Positions 12,501-27,017 of a stretch of DNA of 64,000 nt are shown piece by piece. Source of the stretch: Avena insularis (taxonomy: Eukaryota; Streptophyta; Magnoliopsida; Poales; Poaceae); NCBI GenBank assembly GCA_023614405.1, contig CM042686.1, positions 350,370,329 to 350,434,328 on the forward strand. The letters are read 5' to 3'. Made by a program: the position numbers and the translations under genes. How positions within the stretch are numbered: position 1 is the stretch's first letter; each line of letters starts with the position of its first letter. Under the pieces are notes generated by a model. It was not told where the DNA came from and ran no database searches. It worked only from the letters and a program-made list of their open reading frames with translations.

Positions 12501-15493
12501 GGTGCGGTGATGCAACCTCTTACAAAGTAGTGCTCCATTGCATGTGGCAGTTGAATTCCACCATGTTCCTAGGGTTTCTGACCATGGTTTGACACATATT
12601 GAAGTGTAATTGCATGTGTTCTTTTCCAAACCACAACGATCCACATGTCCACACATACTCAACTGGGTGTGGTGATGCAACCTCTTTCAAAGTAGTGCTC
12701 CATTGCATGTGGCAGTTGAATTCCAACATGTTCCTAGGGTTTCTGACCATGGTTTGAGGCATATTGGAGTGTAATTCCATGTGTTCTTTTCCAAACCATA
12801 ATTATCCACATATCCACACACACTCATGTGGGTGTGGTGATGCAACCTCTTTCAAACTGGTCATCCATTGCATGTGGCAGTTTAATTCCAACATGTTCCT
12901 AGGGTTTCTGACCATTGTTTGACACATATTGGAGTGTCATTGCATGTGTTCTTTTCGAAACCACAATGATCAACATATCCACACACACTGAAGTGGGTGT
13001 GGTGATGCAACCTCTTTAGAACTGGTTCTTTATTGCATGTGGCATTTGAATTCCAACATGTTCCTGGGGGTTTCTCACCATGGTTTGACACATATTGGAG
13101 TGTCATTGCATGTGTTCCTTTCCAAACCACAATGATGCACATGGCCACACAAACTCAAGTGGGTGTGGTGATTCAACTTCTTTCAAACCGGTGCTCCATT
13201 GCATGTGGCGGTTCAAGTCCAACATATTCCTAGGGTTTCTAACCATGGTTTGACTCATGTTGGACTATCATTACATGTGTTGTTTTCCATACGACAATGA
13301 TCCACATGTCCACATACACTCAAGTAGGTGTGGTGATGTACCCTCTTTCAAACTAGTGCTCTGTTGCATGTTGAAGTTGAATTCCAATATGTTCTTGGGG
13401 TTTTTGACCATGGTTTGACACATATTGTAGTGCCATTGCATGCGTTCTTTTCCAAACCACAATGATCCACATGGCCACACATAATCAAGTGGGTGTGGCT
13501 ATCCAACATCGTTCAGTCTAGTGTTCCATTGCATGCGGCACTTGAATTCCAACTTGTTCTAGGGGTTTTTGACCATGGTATGACACATATGGGAGTGTCA
13601 TTGCATGTGTCCTTTTCCAAACCACAATGATCCACATATCCACACACACTGAAGTGGGTGTGGTGATGCAACCTATTTAGAACTGGTTCTTTATTGCATG
13701 TGGCATTTGAATTACAACATGTTCCTAGGGTTTCTGACCATGGTTTGACACATATTGGAGTGTAATTGCGTGTGTTCTTTTCCAAACCACAATTATCCAC
13801 ATGGCCACACACACTCAAGTGGGTGTGGTGATGCAACCTGTTTCAAACTAGTGCTCCATTTCATGTGGCAGTTGAATTCCAACATGTTCATGGGGTTTCT
13901 GACAATGGTTTGACACATATTGGAGTGTCATTGCTTGTGTTCTTTTTCAAACCACAATGATCCACATGGCCACACACACTCAAGTGGATGTGTTGATACA
14001 ACCTCTTTCAAACTGGTGCTCCATTGCATGTGGCAGTTGAATTCCAACATGTTCCTGGCGTTTATGACCATGATTTGACTCATATTGGAGTGTAATAGCA
14101 TGTTTTCTTTTCTAAACCAAAATGATCCACATGGCCACACACACTCTAGTGGGTGTGGTGATGCAACCGCTTTCAAACTGGTGTTGTATTGCATGTGGCA
14201 GTTGAATTCCAACATGTTCCTGGGGTTTCTAACCATGGTTTGACACATATTGGAGTGCCATTGCATGTGTTCTTTTCCAAACTACAATGATCCACATGGC
14301 CACAAAAACTCAAGTGGGTGTGGTGATGCGACCTCTTTCAAACCGGTGCTCCAGTGCATGTGGCGGTTGCATTCCAACATGTTCCTAGAGTTTCTGACCA
14401 TGGTTTGACACATATTCGTGTGTAATTGCATGTGTTGTTTTCCAAAACACAATGATCCACATGGCCACACATACTCAAGTCGGTGCGGTGATGCAACCTC
14501 TTACAAAGTAGTGCTCCATTGCATGTGGCAGTTGAATTCCACCATGTTCCTAGGGTTTCTGACCATGGTTTGACACATATTGAAGTGTAATTGCATGTGT
14601 TCTTTTCCAAACCACAACGATCCACATGTCCACACATACTCAACTGGGTGTGGTGATGCAACCTCTTTCAAAGTAGTGCTCCATTGCATGTGGCAGTTGA
14701 ATTCCAACATGTTCCTAGGGTTTCTGACCATGGTTTGAGGCATATTGGAGTGTAATTCCATGTGTTCTTTTCCAAACCATAATTATCCACATATCCACAC
14801 ACACTCATGTGGGTGTGGTGATGCAACCTCTTTCAAACTGGTCATCCATTGCATGTGGCAGTTTAATTCCAACATGTTCCTAGGGTTTCTGACCATTGTT
14901 TGACACATATTGGAGTGTCATTGCATGTGTTCTTTTCGAAACCACAATGATCAACATATCCACACACACTGAAGTGGGTGTGGTGATGCAACCTCTTTAG
15001 AACTGGTTCTTTATTGCATGTGGCATTTGAATTCCAACATGTTCCTGGGGGTTTCTCACCATGGTTTGACACATATTGGAGTGTCATTGCATGTGTTCCT
15101 TTCCAAACCACAATGATGCACATGGCCACACAAACTCAAGTGGGTGTGGTGATTCAACTTCTTTCAAACCGGTGCTCCATTGCATGTGGCGGTTCAAGTC
15201 CAACATATTCCTAGGGTTTCTAACCATGGTTTGACTCATGTTGGACTATCATTACATGTGTTGTTTTCCAAACGACAATGATCCACATGTCCACATACAC
15301 TCAAGTAGGTGTGGTGATGTACCCTCTTTCAAACTAGTGCTCTGTTGCATGTTGAAGTTGAATTCCAATATGTTCTTGGGGTTTTTGACCATGGTTTGAC
15401 ACATATTGTAGTGTCATTGCATGCGTTCTTTTCCAAACCACAATGATCCACATGGCCACACATAATCAAGTGGGTGTGGCTATCCAACATCGT
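7581..15493. repeat. Four tandem 12-monomer HOR units (~1,980 bp each)
   Basis: Units start at 7581, 9552, 11532 and 13513, with spacings of 1971, 1980, 1981 and 1981 bp to the next start at 15494. Units 3 and 4 are almost identical, with 1-bp differences such as the T-run length near 11420 versus 13400. Unit 1 is the most diverged and shorter, partly through a few-bp loss near 8750. Marker variants recurring once per unit include GTTCAGTCTAGTG at the unit start, ATAGCATGTTTTC, TCGGTGCGG and CAAAGTAGTGC. The near identity indicates recent unequal exchange or amplification. Confidence 0.93.
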
Positions 15494-18400
15494 TCAGTCT
15501 AGTGTTCCATTGCATGCGGCACTTGAATTCCAACTTGTTCTAGGGGTTTTTGACCATGGTATGACACATATGGGAGTGTCATTGCATGTGTCCTTTTCCA
15601 AACCACAATGATCCACATATCCACACACACTGAAGTGGGTGTGGTGATGCAGCCTCTTTAGAACTGGTTCTTTATTGCATGTGGCATGTGAATTACAACA
15701 TGTTCCTAGGGTTTCTAACCATGGTTTGACACATATTGGAGTGTAATTGCGTGTGTTCTTTTCCAAACCACAATTATCCACATGGCCACACACACTCAAG
15801 TGGATGTGGTGATGCAACCTGTTTCAAACTAGTGCTCCATTGGTATGTGGCAGTTGAATTCCAACATGTTCATGGGGTTTCTGACAATGGTTTGACACAT
15901 ATTGGAGTGTCATTGCTTGTGTTCTTTTTAAACCACAATGATCCACATGGCCACACACACTCAAGTGGATGTGGTGATACAACCTCTTTCAAACTGGTGC
16001 TCCATTGCATGTGGCAGTTGAATTCCAACATGTTCCTGGGGTTTATGACCATGATTTGACTCATATTGGAGTGTAATTGCATGTTTTCTTTTCTAAACCA
16101 AAATGATCCACATGGCCACACACACTCCAGTGGGTGTGGTGCAACCGCTTTCAAATTGGTGTTGTATTGCATGTGGCAGTTGAATTCCAACATGTTCCTG
16201 GGGTTTCTAACCATGGTTTGACACATATTGGAGTGTCATTGCATGTGTTCTTTTCCAAACTACAATGATCCACATGGCCACAAAAACTCAAGTGGGTGTG
16301 GTGATGCGACCTCTTTCAAACCGGTGCTCCAGTGCATGTGGCGGTTGCATTCCAACATGTTCCTAGGGTTTCTGACCATGGTTTGACACATATTGGAGTG
16401 TAATTGCATGTGTTCTCATCCACAACACAATGATCCACATGGCCACACATACTCAAGTCGGTGCGGTGATGCAACCTCTTACAAAGTAGTGCTCCATTGC
16501 ATGTGGCAGTTGAATTCCACCATGTTCCTAGGGTTTCTGACCATGGTTTGACACATATTGAAGTGTAATTGCATGTGTTCTTTTCCAAACCACAATGATC
16601 CACATGGCCACACATACTCAACTAGGTGTGGTGATGCAACCTCTTTCAAAGTAGTGCTCCATTGCATGTGGCAGTTGAATTCAACATGTTCCTAGGGTTT
16701 CTGACCATGGTTTGACACATATTGGAGTGTAATTCCATGAGTTCTTTTCCAAACCATAATTATCCACATATCCACACACACTCATGTGGGTGTGGTGATG
16801 CAGCCTCTTTCAAACTGGTCATCCATTGCATGTGGCAGTTTAATTCCAACATGTTCCTAGGGTTTCTGACCATGGTTTGACACATATTGGAGTGTCATTG
16901 CATGTGTTCTTTTCCAAACCACAATGATCCACATATCCACACACACTGAAGTGGGTGTGGTGATGCAACCTCTTTAGAACTGGTTCTTTATTGCATGTGG
17001 CATTTGAATTCCAACATGTTCCTGGGGATTTCTGACCATGGTTTGACACATATTGGAGTGTAAGTGCGTGTGTTCCTTTCCAAACCACAATGAACCACAT
17101 GGCCACACACACTCAAGTGGGTGCGGTAATACAACCTCTTTCAAAATGGTGCTCTATTGCATGTGGCAGTTGAATTCCAACATGTTCCTGTGGTTTCTAA
17201 CCATGGTTTGACACATATTGGAGTGTCATTGCATGTTTTCCTTTTTCCAAACCACAATGATCCACATGTCCACACAAACTCAAGTGGGTGTGGTGATGCA
17301 ACCTCTTTCAAACACGTGCTCCATTGCATGTAGTGGTTGAATTCCAACATGTTCCCGGGATTCTGACCGTGGTTATATTTGAGTGTCATTCCATGTGGTT
17401 GTTTCCAAACCACAATGATCCACATGGCCACACAAACTCAAGTGTGTGTGCTGATGCAACCTCTTTCAAACCGGTGCTCCATTGCATGTCGCGGTTGAAT
17501 TCCAACATGTTCCTAGTGTTTCTGACCATGGTTTAACGCATATTGGAGTGTAATTGCATGTGTTCTTTTACAAACCACAATGATACACATGGCCACACTT
17601 ACTCAAGTGGGTGTGCTGATGCAACCTCTTTCAAACTAGTGCTCCATTGCAGGTGGCAGTTGAATTCCAACATGTTTCTAGGGTTTCTGACCATGGTTTG
17701 ACACATATAGGAGTGTCATTGCATGTGTTCTTTTCCAAACCAAAATGATCAGATGGACACACACACTGCATTGGGTGTGGTGATGCAACCTATTTCAAAC
17801 TGGTGCTCCATTGCATGTTGCTGTTGAATTCCAACATGTTCCTTTGGTTTATGACAATGGTTTGACACATATTCGAGTGCCATTGCATGTGTTCTTTTCC
17901 AACCAACAATGTTACACATGGCCACACACACTCAAGTGGGTGTGGTGATGCAACCTCTTTCAAACTGGTGCTCCATTGCATGTGGTAGTTGAATTCCAAC
18001 ATGTTTCTAGGGTTTCTGACCATGGTTTGACACATATAGGAGTGTCATTGCATGTGTTCTTTTCCAAACCAAAATGATCAGATGGACACACACACTGCAT
18101 TGGGTGTGGTGATGCAACCGCTTTCAAACTGGTGCTCCATTGCATGTGGCTGTTGAATTCCAACATCTTCCTGGGTTTCTAACCATGGTTTGACACATAT
18201 TGGTGTGTAATTGCATGTGTTCTTTTCCAAACCACAATGATCCACATGGCCACACATACACAAGTGGGTGTGGTGATGCAACCTCTTTAAAACTAGTGCT
18301 CCATTGCATGTGGCAGTTGAATTCCAACATGTCCCTAGGGTTTTTGACCATTGTTTGACACATATTGGAGTGTCATTGCATGTGTTCTTTTCCAAACCAC

Positions 18401-21256
18401 AATGATACACACGGCCACACACAGTCAGGTGGATATGGTGATGCAACCTCTATCAAACTGGTGCTCCATTGCATGTGGCAGTTTAATTCCAACATGTTTC
18501 TGGGTTTCTAACCATGGTTTGACACATATTGGAGTGTCATTGCATGTGTTATTTTCCAAACCAAAATGATCCACATGGACACACACACTGAAGTGGGTGT
18601 GGTGATGCAACTTCTTTCAAACTGGTGCTCCATTGCATGTGGCACTTCAATTCCAACATGTTACTGGGGTTTCTAACCATGGTTTGACCCTTATTGGAAT
18701 GTCATTGCATGTGTTTTTTCCAAACCACAATAATCCACATGGCCACATAACCTCAAGTGGGTGTGGTTATGCAAGCTATTTAAAATTGGTGCTCCATTGC
18801 ATGTGGTGGTTGAATTCCAACATGTTCCTTGGGTTTATGACCATGGTTTGACACATATTGGAGTGTCATTGCATGTGTTCCTTTCCAAACCACAATGATG
18901 CACATGGCCACACAAACTCAAGTGGGTGTGGTGATTCAACCTCTTTCAAACTGGTGCTCCATTGCATGTGGCGGTTCAAGTCTAACATATTCCTAGGGTT
19001 TCTGACCATGGTTTGACACATGTTGGACTGTCATTGCATGTGCTTTTTTCCAAACGACAATGATCCACATGGCCACACACACTCAAGTTGGTGTGGTGAT
19101 GTACCCTCTTTCAAACTAGTGCTCTGTTGCATGTTGCAGTTGAATTCCAATATGTTCTTGGGGTTTTTGACCATGGTTTGACACATATTGTAGTGTCATT
19201 GCATGTGTTCTTTTCCAAACCACAATGATCCACATGGCCACACATAATCAAGTGGGTGTGGCTATCCAACAGCTTTCAGTCTAGTGCTCCATTGCATGCG
19301 GCAGTTGAATTCCAACTTGTTCTAGGGGGTTTTGACCATGGTATGACACATATGGGAGTGTCATTGCATGTGTCCTTTTCCAAACCACAATGATCCACAT
19401 ATCCACACACACTGAAGTGGGTGTGGTGATGCAACCTATTTAGAACTGGTTCTTTATTGCATGTGGCATTTGATTTACAACATGTTCCTAGGGTTTCTGA
19501 CCATGGTTTGACACATATTGGAGTGTAATTGCGTGTGTTCTTTTCCAAACCACAATTATCCACATGGCCACACACACTCAAGTGGGTGTGGTGATGCAAC
19601 CTGTTTCAAACTAGTGCTCCATTTCATGTGGCAGTTGAATTCCAACATGTTCATGGGGTTTCTGACAATGGTTTGACACATATTGGAGTGTCATTGCTTG
19701 TGTTCTTTTTCAAACCACAATGATCCACATGGCCACACACACTCAAGTGGATGTCGTGATACAACCTCTTTCAAACTGGTGCTCCATTGCATGTGGCAGT
19801 TGAATTCCAACATGTTCCTGGGGTTTATGACCATGATTTGACTCATATTGGAGTGTAATAGCTAGTTTTCTTTTCTAAACCAAAATGATCCACATGGCCA
19901 CACACACTCTAGTGGGTGTGGTGATGCAACCGCTTTCAAACTGGTGTTGTATTGCATGTGGTAGTTGAATTCCAACATGTTCCTGGGGTTTCTAACCATG
20001 GTTTGACACATATTGGAGTGCCATTGCATGTGTTCTTTTCCAAACTACAATGATCCACATGGCCACAAAAACTCAAGTGGGTGTGGTGATGCGACCTCTT
20101 TCAAACCGGTGCTCCAGTGCATGTGGCGGTTGCATTCCAACATGTTCCTAGGGTTTCTGACCATGGTTTGACACATATTCGTGTGTAATTGCATGTGTTG
20201 TTTTCCAAAACACAATGATCCACATGGCCACACATACTCAAGTCGGTGCGGTGATGCAACCTCTTACAAAGTAGTGCTCCATTGCATGTGGCAGTTGAAT
20301 TCCACCATGTTCCTAGGGTTTCTGACCATGGTTTGACATATATTGAAGTGTAATTACATGTGTTCTTTTCCAAACCACAACGATCCACATGTCCACACAT
20401 ACTCAACTGGGTGTGGTGATGCAACCTCTTTCAAAGTAGTGCTCCATTGCATGTGGCAGTTGAATTCCAACATGTTCCTAGGGTTTCTGACCATGGTTTG
20501 AGGCATATTGGAGTGTAATTCCATGTGTTCTTTTCCAAACCATAATTATCCACATATCCACACACACTCATGTGGGTGTGGTGATGCAACCTCTTTCAAA
20601 CTGGTCATCCATTGCATGTGGCAGTTTAATTCCAACATGTTCCTAGGGTTTCTGACCATTGTTTGACACATATTGGAGTGTCATTGCATGTGTTCTTTTC
20701 GAAACCACAATGATCAACATATCCACACACACTGAAGTGGGTGTGGTGATGCAACCTCTTTAGAACTGGTTCTTTATTGCATGTGGCATTTGAATTCCAA
20801 CATGTTCCTGGGGGTTTCTGACCATGGTTTGACACATATTGGAGTGTCATTGCATGTGTTCCTTTCCAAACCACAATGATGCACATGGCCACACAAACTC
20901 AAGTGGGTGTGGTGATTCAACTTCTTTCAAACCGGTGCTCCATTGCATGTGGTGGTTCAAGTCCAACATATTCCTAGGGTTTCTGACCATGGTTTGACTC
21001 ATGTTGGACTATCATTACATGTGTTGTTTTCCAAACGACAATGATCCACATGTCCACATACACTCAAGTAGGTGTGGTGATGTACCCTCTTTCAAACTAG
21101 TGCTCTGTTGCATGTTGAAGTTGAATTCCAATATGTTCTTGGGGTTTTTGACCATGGTTTGACACATATTGTAGTGTCATTGCATGCGTTCTTTTCCAAA
21201 CCACAATGATCCACATGGCCACAAATAATCAAGTGGGTGTGGCTATCCAACATCGT
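15494..21256. repeat. 35-monomer HOR unit, copy 1 (5,763 bp)
   Basis: The unit consists of a 23-mer (15494-19275, 3,782 bp) followed by a 12-mer (19276-21256, 1,981 bp) of the type tandemly repeated to its left. The first eight or so monomers of the 23-mer also resemble the start of the 12-mer. The remaining monomers match the block at 5.2-7.6 kb. One monomer near 17670-17835 differs from the other copies and looks converted by a neighbour. Confidence 0.92.
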
Positions 21257-24200
21257 TCAGTCTAGTGTTCCATTGCATGCGGCACTTGAATTCCAACTTG
21301 TTCTAGGGGTTTTTGACCATGGTATGACACATATGGGAGTGTCATTGCATGTGTCCTTTTCCAAACCACAATGATCCACATATCCACACACACTGAAGTG
21401 GGTGTGGTGATGCAGCCTCTTTAGAACTGGTTCTTTATTGCATGTGGCATGTGAATTACAACATGTTCCTAGGGTTTCTGACCATGGTTTGACACATATT
21501 GGAGTGTAATTGCGTGTGTTCTTTTCCAAACCACAATTATCCACATGGCCACACACACTCAAGTGGATGTGGTGATGCAACCTGTTTCAAACTAGTGCTC
21601 CATTGGTATGTGGCAGTTGAATTCCAACATGTTCATGGGGTTTCTGACAATGGTTTGACACATATTGGAGTGTCATTGCTTGTGTTCTTTTTAAACCACA
21701 ATGATCCACATGGCCACACACACTCAAGTGGATGTGGTGATACAACCTCTTTCAAACTGGTGCTCCATTGCATGTGGCAGTTGAATTCCAACATGTTCCT
21801 GGGGTTTATGACCATGATTTGACTCATATTGGAGTGTAATTGCATGTTTTCTTTTCTAAACCAAAATGATCCACATGGCCACACACACTCCAGTGGGTGT
21901 GGTGCAACCGCTTTCAAATTGGTGTTGTATTGCATGTGGCAGTTGAATTCCAACATGTTCCTGGGGTTTCTAACCATGGTTTGACACATATTGGAGTGTC
22001 ATTGCATGTGTTCTTTTCCAAACTACAATGATCCACATGGCCACAAAAACTCAAGTGGGTGTGGTGATGCGACCTCTTTCAAACCGGTGCTCCAGTGCAT
22101 GTGGCGGTTGCATTCCAACATGTTCCTAGGGTTTCTGACCATGGTTTGACACATATTGGAGTGTAATTGCATGTGTTCTCATCCACAACACAATGATCCA
22201 CATGGCCACACATACTCAAGTCGGTGCGGTGATGCAACCTCTTACAAAGTAGTGCTCCATTGCATGTGGCAGTTGAATTCCACCATGTTCCTAGGGTTTC
22301 TGACCATGGTTTGACACATATTGAAGTGTAATTGCATGTGTTCTTTTCCAAACCACAATGATCCACATGGCCACACATACTCAACTAGGTGTGGTGATGC
22401 AACCTCTTTCAAAGTAGTGCTCCATTGCATGTGGCAGTTGAATTCAACATGTTCCTAGGGTTTCTGACCATGGTTTGACACATATTGGAGTGTAATTCCA
22501 TGAGTTCTTTTCCAAACCATAATTATCCACATATCCACACACACTCATGTGGGTGTGGTGATGCAGCCTCTTTCAAACTGGTCATCCATTGCATGTGGCA
22601 GTTTAATTCCAACATGTTCCTAGGGTTTCTGACCATGGTTTGACACATATTGGAGTGTCATTGCATGTGTTCTTTTCCAAACCACAATGATCCACATATC
22701 CACACACACTGAAGTGGGTGTGGTGATGCAACCTCTTTAGAACTGGTTCTTTATTGCATGTGGCATTTGAATTCCAACATGTTCCTGGGGGTTTCTGACC
22801 ATGGTTTGACACATATTGGAGTGTAAGTGCGTGTGTTCCTTTCCAAACCACAATGAACCACATGGCCACACACACTCAAGTGGGTGCGGTAATACAACCT
22901 CTTTCAAAATGGTGCTCTATTGCATGTGGCAGTTGAATTCCAACATGTTCCTGGGGTTTCTAACCATGGTTTGACACATATTGGAGTGTCATTGAATGTT
23001 TTCCTTTTTCCAAACCACAATGATCCACATGGCCACACAAACTCAAGTGGGTGTGGTGATGCAACCTCTTTCAAACACGTGCTCCATTGCATGTAGTGGT
23101 TGAATTCCAACATGTTCCCGGGATTCTGACCGTGGTTATATTTGAGTGTCATTCCATGTGTTTGTTTCCAAACCACAATGATCCACATGGCCACACAAAC
23201 TCAAGTGTGTGTGCTGATGCAACCTCTTTCAAACCGGTGCTCCATTGCATGTCGCGGTTGAATTCCAACATGTTCCTAGTGTTTCTGACCATGGTTTAAC
23301 GCATATTGGAGTGTAATTGCATGTGTTCTTTTACAAACCACAATGATACACATGGCCACACTTACTCAAGTGCGTGTGCTGATGCAACCTCTTTCAAACT
23401 AGTGCTCCATTGCAGGTGGTAATTGAATTCCAACATATTCCTAGGGTTTCTGACGATGGTTTGACACATATTGGAGTGTCATTATATGTGTTCTTTTCCA
23501 AACCACAACGATCCACATATCCACACACACTCAAGTTGGTGTGGTGATGCAACCTATTTCAAACTGGTGCTCCATTGCATGTGGCAGTTTAATTCCAACA
23601 TGTTCCTTTGCTTTATGACAATGGTTTGACACATATTCGAGTGCCATTGCATGTGTTCTTTTCCAACCAACAATGTTACACATGGCCACACACACTCAAG
23701 TGGGTGTGGTGATGCAACCTCTTTCAAACTGGTGCTCCATTGCATGTGGTAGTTGAATTCCAACATGTTTCTAGGGTTTCTGACCATGGTTTGACACATA
23801 TAGGAGTGTCATTGCATGTGTTCTTTTCCAAACCAAAATGATCAGATGGACACACACACTGCATTGGGTGTGGTGATGCAACCGCTTTCAAACTGGTGCT
23901 CCATTGCATGTGGCTGTTGAATTCCAACATCTTCCTGGGTTTCTAACCATGGTTTGACACATATTGGTGTGTAATTGCATGTGTTCTTTTCCAAACCACA
24001 ATGATCCACATGGCCACACATACACAAGTGGGTGTGGTGATGCAACCTCTTTAAAACTAGTGCTCCATTGCATGTGGCAGTTGAATTCCAACATGTCCCT
24101 AGGGTTTTTGACCATTGTTTGACACATATTGGAGTGTCATTGCATGTGTTCTTTTCCAAACCACAATGATACACACGGCCACACACAGTCAGGTGGATAT

Positions 24201-27017
24201 GGTGATGCAACCTCTATCAAACTGGTGCTCCATTGCATGTGGCAGTTTAATTCCAACATGTTTCTGGGTTTCTAACCATGGTTTGACACATATTGGAGTG
24301 TCATTGCATGTGTTATTTTCCAAACCAAAATGATCCACATGGACACACACACTGAAGTGGGTGTGGTGATGCAACTTCTTTCAAACTGGTGCTCCATTGC
24401 ATGTGGCACTTCAATTCCAACATGTTACTGGGGTTTCTAACCATGGTTTGACCCTTAATGGAATGTCATTGCATGTGTTTTTTCCAAACCACAATAATCC
24501 ACATGGCCACATAACCTCAAGTGGGTGTGGTTATGCAAGCTATTTAAAATTGGTGCTCCATTGCATGTGGTGGTTGAATTCCAACATGTTCCTTGGGTTT
24601 ATGACCATGGTTTGACACATATTGGAGTGTCATTGCATGTGTTCCTTTCCAAACCACAATGATGCACATGGCCACACAAACTCAAGTGGGTGTGGTGATT
24701 CAACCTCTTTCAAACTGGTGCTCCATTGCATGTGGCGGTTCAAGTCTAACATATTCCTAGGGTTTCTGACCATGGTTTGACACATGTTGGACTGTCATTG
24801 CATGTGCTTTTTTCCAAACGACAATGATCCACATGGCCACACACACTCAAGTTGGTGTGGTGATGTACCCTCTTTCAAACTAGTGCTCTGTTGCATGTTG
24901 CAGTTGAATTCCAATATGTTCTTGGGGTTTTTGACCATGGTTTGACACATATTGTAGTGTCATTGCATGTGTTCTTTTCCAAACCACAATGATCCACATG
25001 GCCACACATAATCAAGTGGGTGTGGCTATCCAACAGCTTTTAGTCTAGTGCTCCATTGCATGCGGCAGTTGAATTCCAACTTGTTCTAGGGGGTTTTGAC
25101 CATGGTATGACACATATGGGAGTGTCATTGCATGTGTCCTTTTCCAAACCACAATGATCCACATATCCACACACACTGAAGTGGGTGTGGTGATGCAACC
25201 TATTTAGAACTGGTTCTTTATTGCATGTGGCATTTGATTTACAACATGTTCCTAGGGTTTCTGACCATGGTTTGACACATATTGGAGTGTAATTATGTGT
25301 TCTTTTCCAAACCACAATTATCCACATGGCCACACACACTCAAGTGGGTGTGGTGATGCAACCTGTTTCAAACTAGTGCTCCATTTCATGTGGCAGTTGA
25401 ATTCCAACATGTTCATGGGGTTTCTGACAATGGTTTGACACATATTGGAGTGTCATTGCTTGTGTTCTTTTTCAAACCACAATGATCCACATGGCCACAC
25501 ACACTCAAGTGGATGTCGTGATACAACCTCTTTCAAACTGGTGCTCCATTGCATGTGGCAGTTGAATTCCAACATGTTCCTGGGGTTTATGACCATGATT
25601 TGACTCATATTGGAGTGTAATAGCATGTTTTCTTTTCTAAACCAAAATGATCCACATGGCCACACACACTCTAGTGGCTGTGGTGATGCAACCGCTTTCA
25701 AACTGGTGTTGTATTGCATGTGGTAGTTGAATTCCAACATGTTCCTGGGGTTTCTAACCATGGTTTGACACATATTGGAGTGCCATTGCATGTGTTCTTT
25801 TCCAAACTACAATGATCCACATGGCCACAAAAACTCAAGTGGGTGTGGTGATGCGACCTCTTTCAAACCGGTGCTCCAGTGCATGTGGCGGTTGCATTCC
25901 AACATGTTCCTAGGGTTTCTGACCATGGTTTGACACATATTCGTGTGTAATTGCATGTGTTGTTTTCCAAAACACAATGATCCACATGGCCACACATACT
26001 CAAGTCGGTGCGGTGATGCAACCTCTTACAAAGTAGTGCTCCATTGCATGTGGCAGTTGAATTCCACCATGTTCCTAGGGTTTCTGACCATGGTTTGACA
26101 CATATTGAAGTGTAATTACATGTGTTCTTTTCCAAACCACAACGATCCACATGTCCACACATACTCAACTAGGTGTGGTGATGCAACCTCTTTCAAAGTA
26201 GTGCTCCATTGCATGTGGCAGTTGAATTCCAACATGTTCCTAGGGTTTCTGACCATGGTTTGAGGCATATTGGAGTGTAATTCCATGTGTTCTTTTCCAA
26301 ACCATAATTATCCACATATCCACACACACTCATGTGGGTGTGGTGATGCAACCTCTTTCAAACTGGTCATCCATTGCATGTGGCATTTTAATTCCAACAT
26401 GTTCCTAGGGTTTCTGACCATTGTTTGACACATATTGGAGTGTCATTGCATGTGTTCTTTTCGAAACCACAATGATCAACATATCCACACACACTGAAGT
26501 GGGTGTGGTGATGCAACCTCTTTCGAACTGGTTCTCTATTGCATGTGGCATATGAATTCCAACATGTTCCTAGGGTTTCTGACCATGGTTTAACACATAT
26601 TCGAGTGTCATTACGTGTGTTCTTTTCCAAACCACAATGATCCACATGGCCACACAAACTCAAGTGGGTGTGGTGATGCAATTTCTTTCAAACCGGTGCT
26701 CCATTGCATGTGGCGGTTCAAGTCCAACATATTCCTAGGGTTTCTGACCATGGTTTGACTCATGTTGGACTATCATTACATGTGTTGTTTTCCAAACGAC
26801 AATGATCCACATGTCCACATACACTCAAGTAGGTGTGGTGATGTACCCTCTTTCAAACTAGTGCTCTATTGCATGTTGAAGTTGAATTCCAATATGTTCT
26901 TGGGGTTTTTGACCATGGTTTGACACATATTGTAGTGTCATTGCATGCGTTCTTTTCCAAACCACAATGATCCACATGGCCACACATAATCAAGTGGGTG
27001 TGGCTATCCAACATCGT
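21257..27017. repeat. 35-monomer HOR unit, copy 2 (5,761 bp)
   Basis: It aligns with copy 1 at a near-constant offset of 5,763-5,764 bp over its whole length, including the 23-mer/12-mer junction at 25040. It keeps the ancestral form of the monomer that is altered in copy 1 (about 23430-23600). Differences are scattered single bases and 1-2 bp indels, such as the loss of two bases near 25293. Confidence 0.92.
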
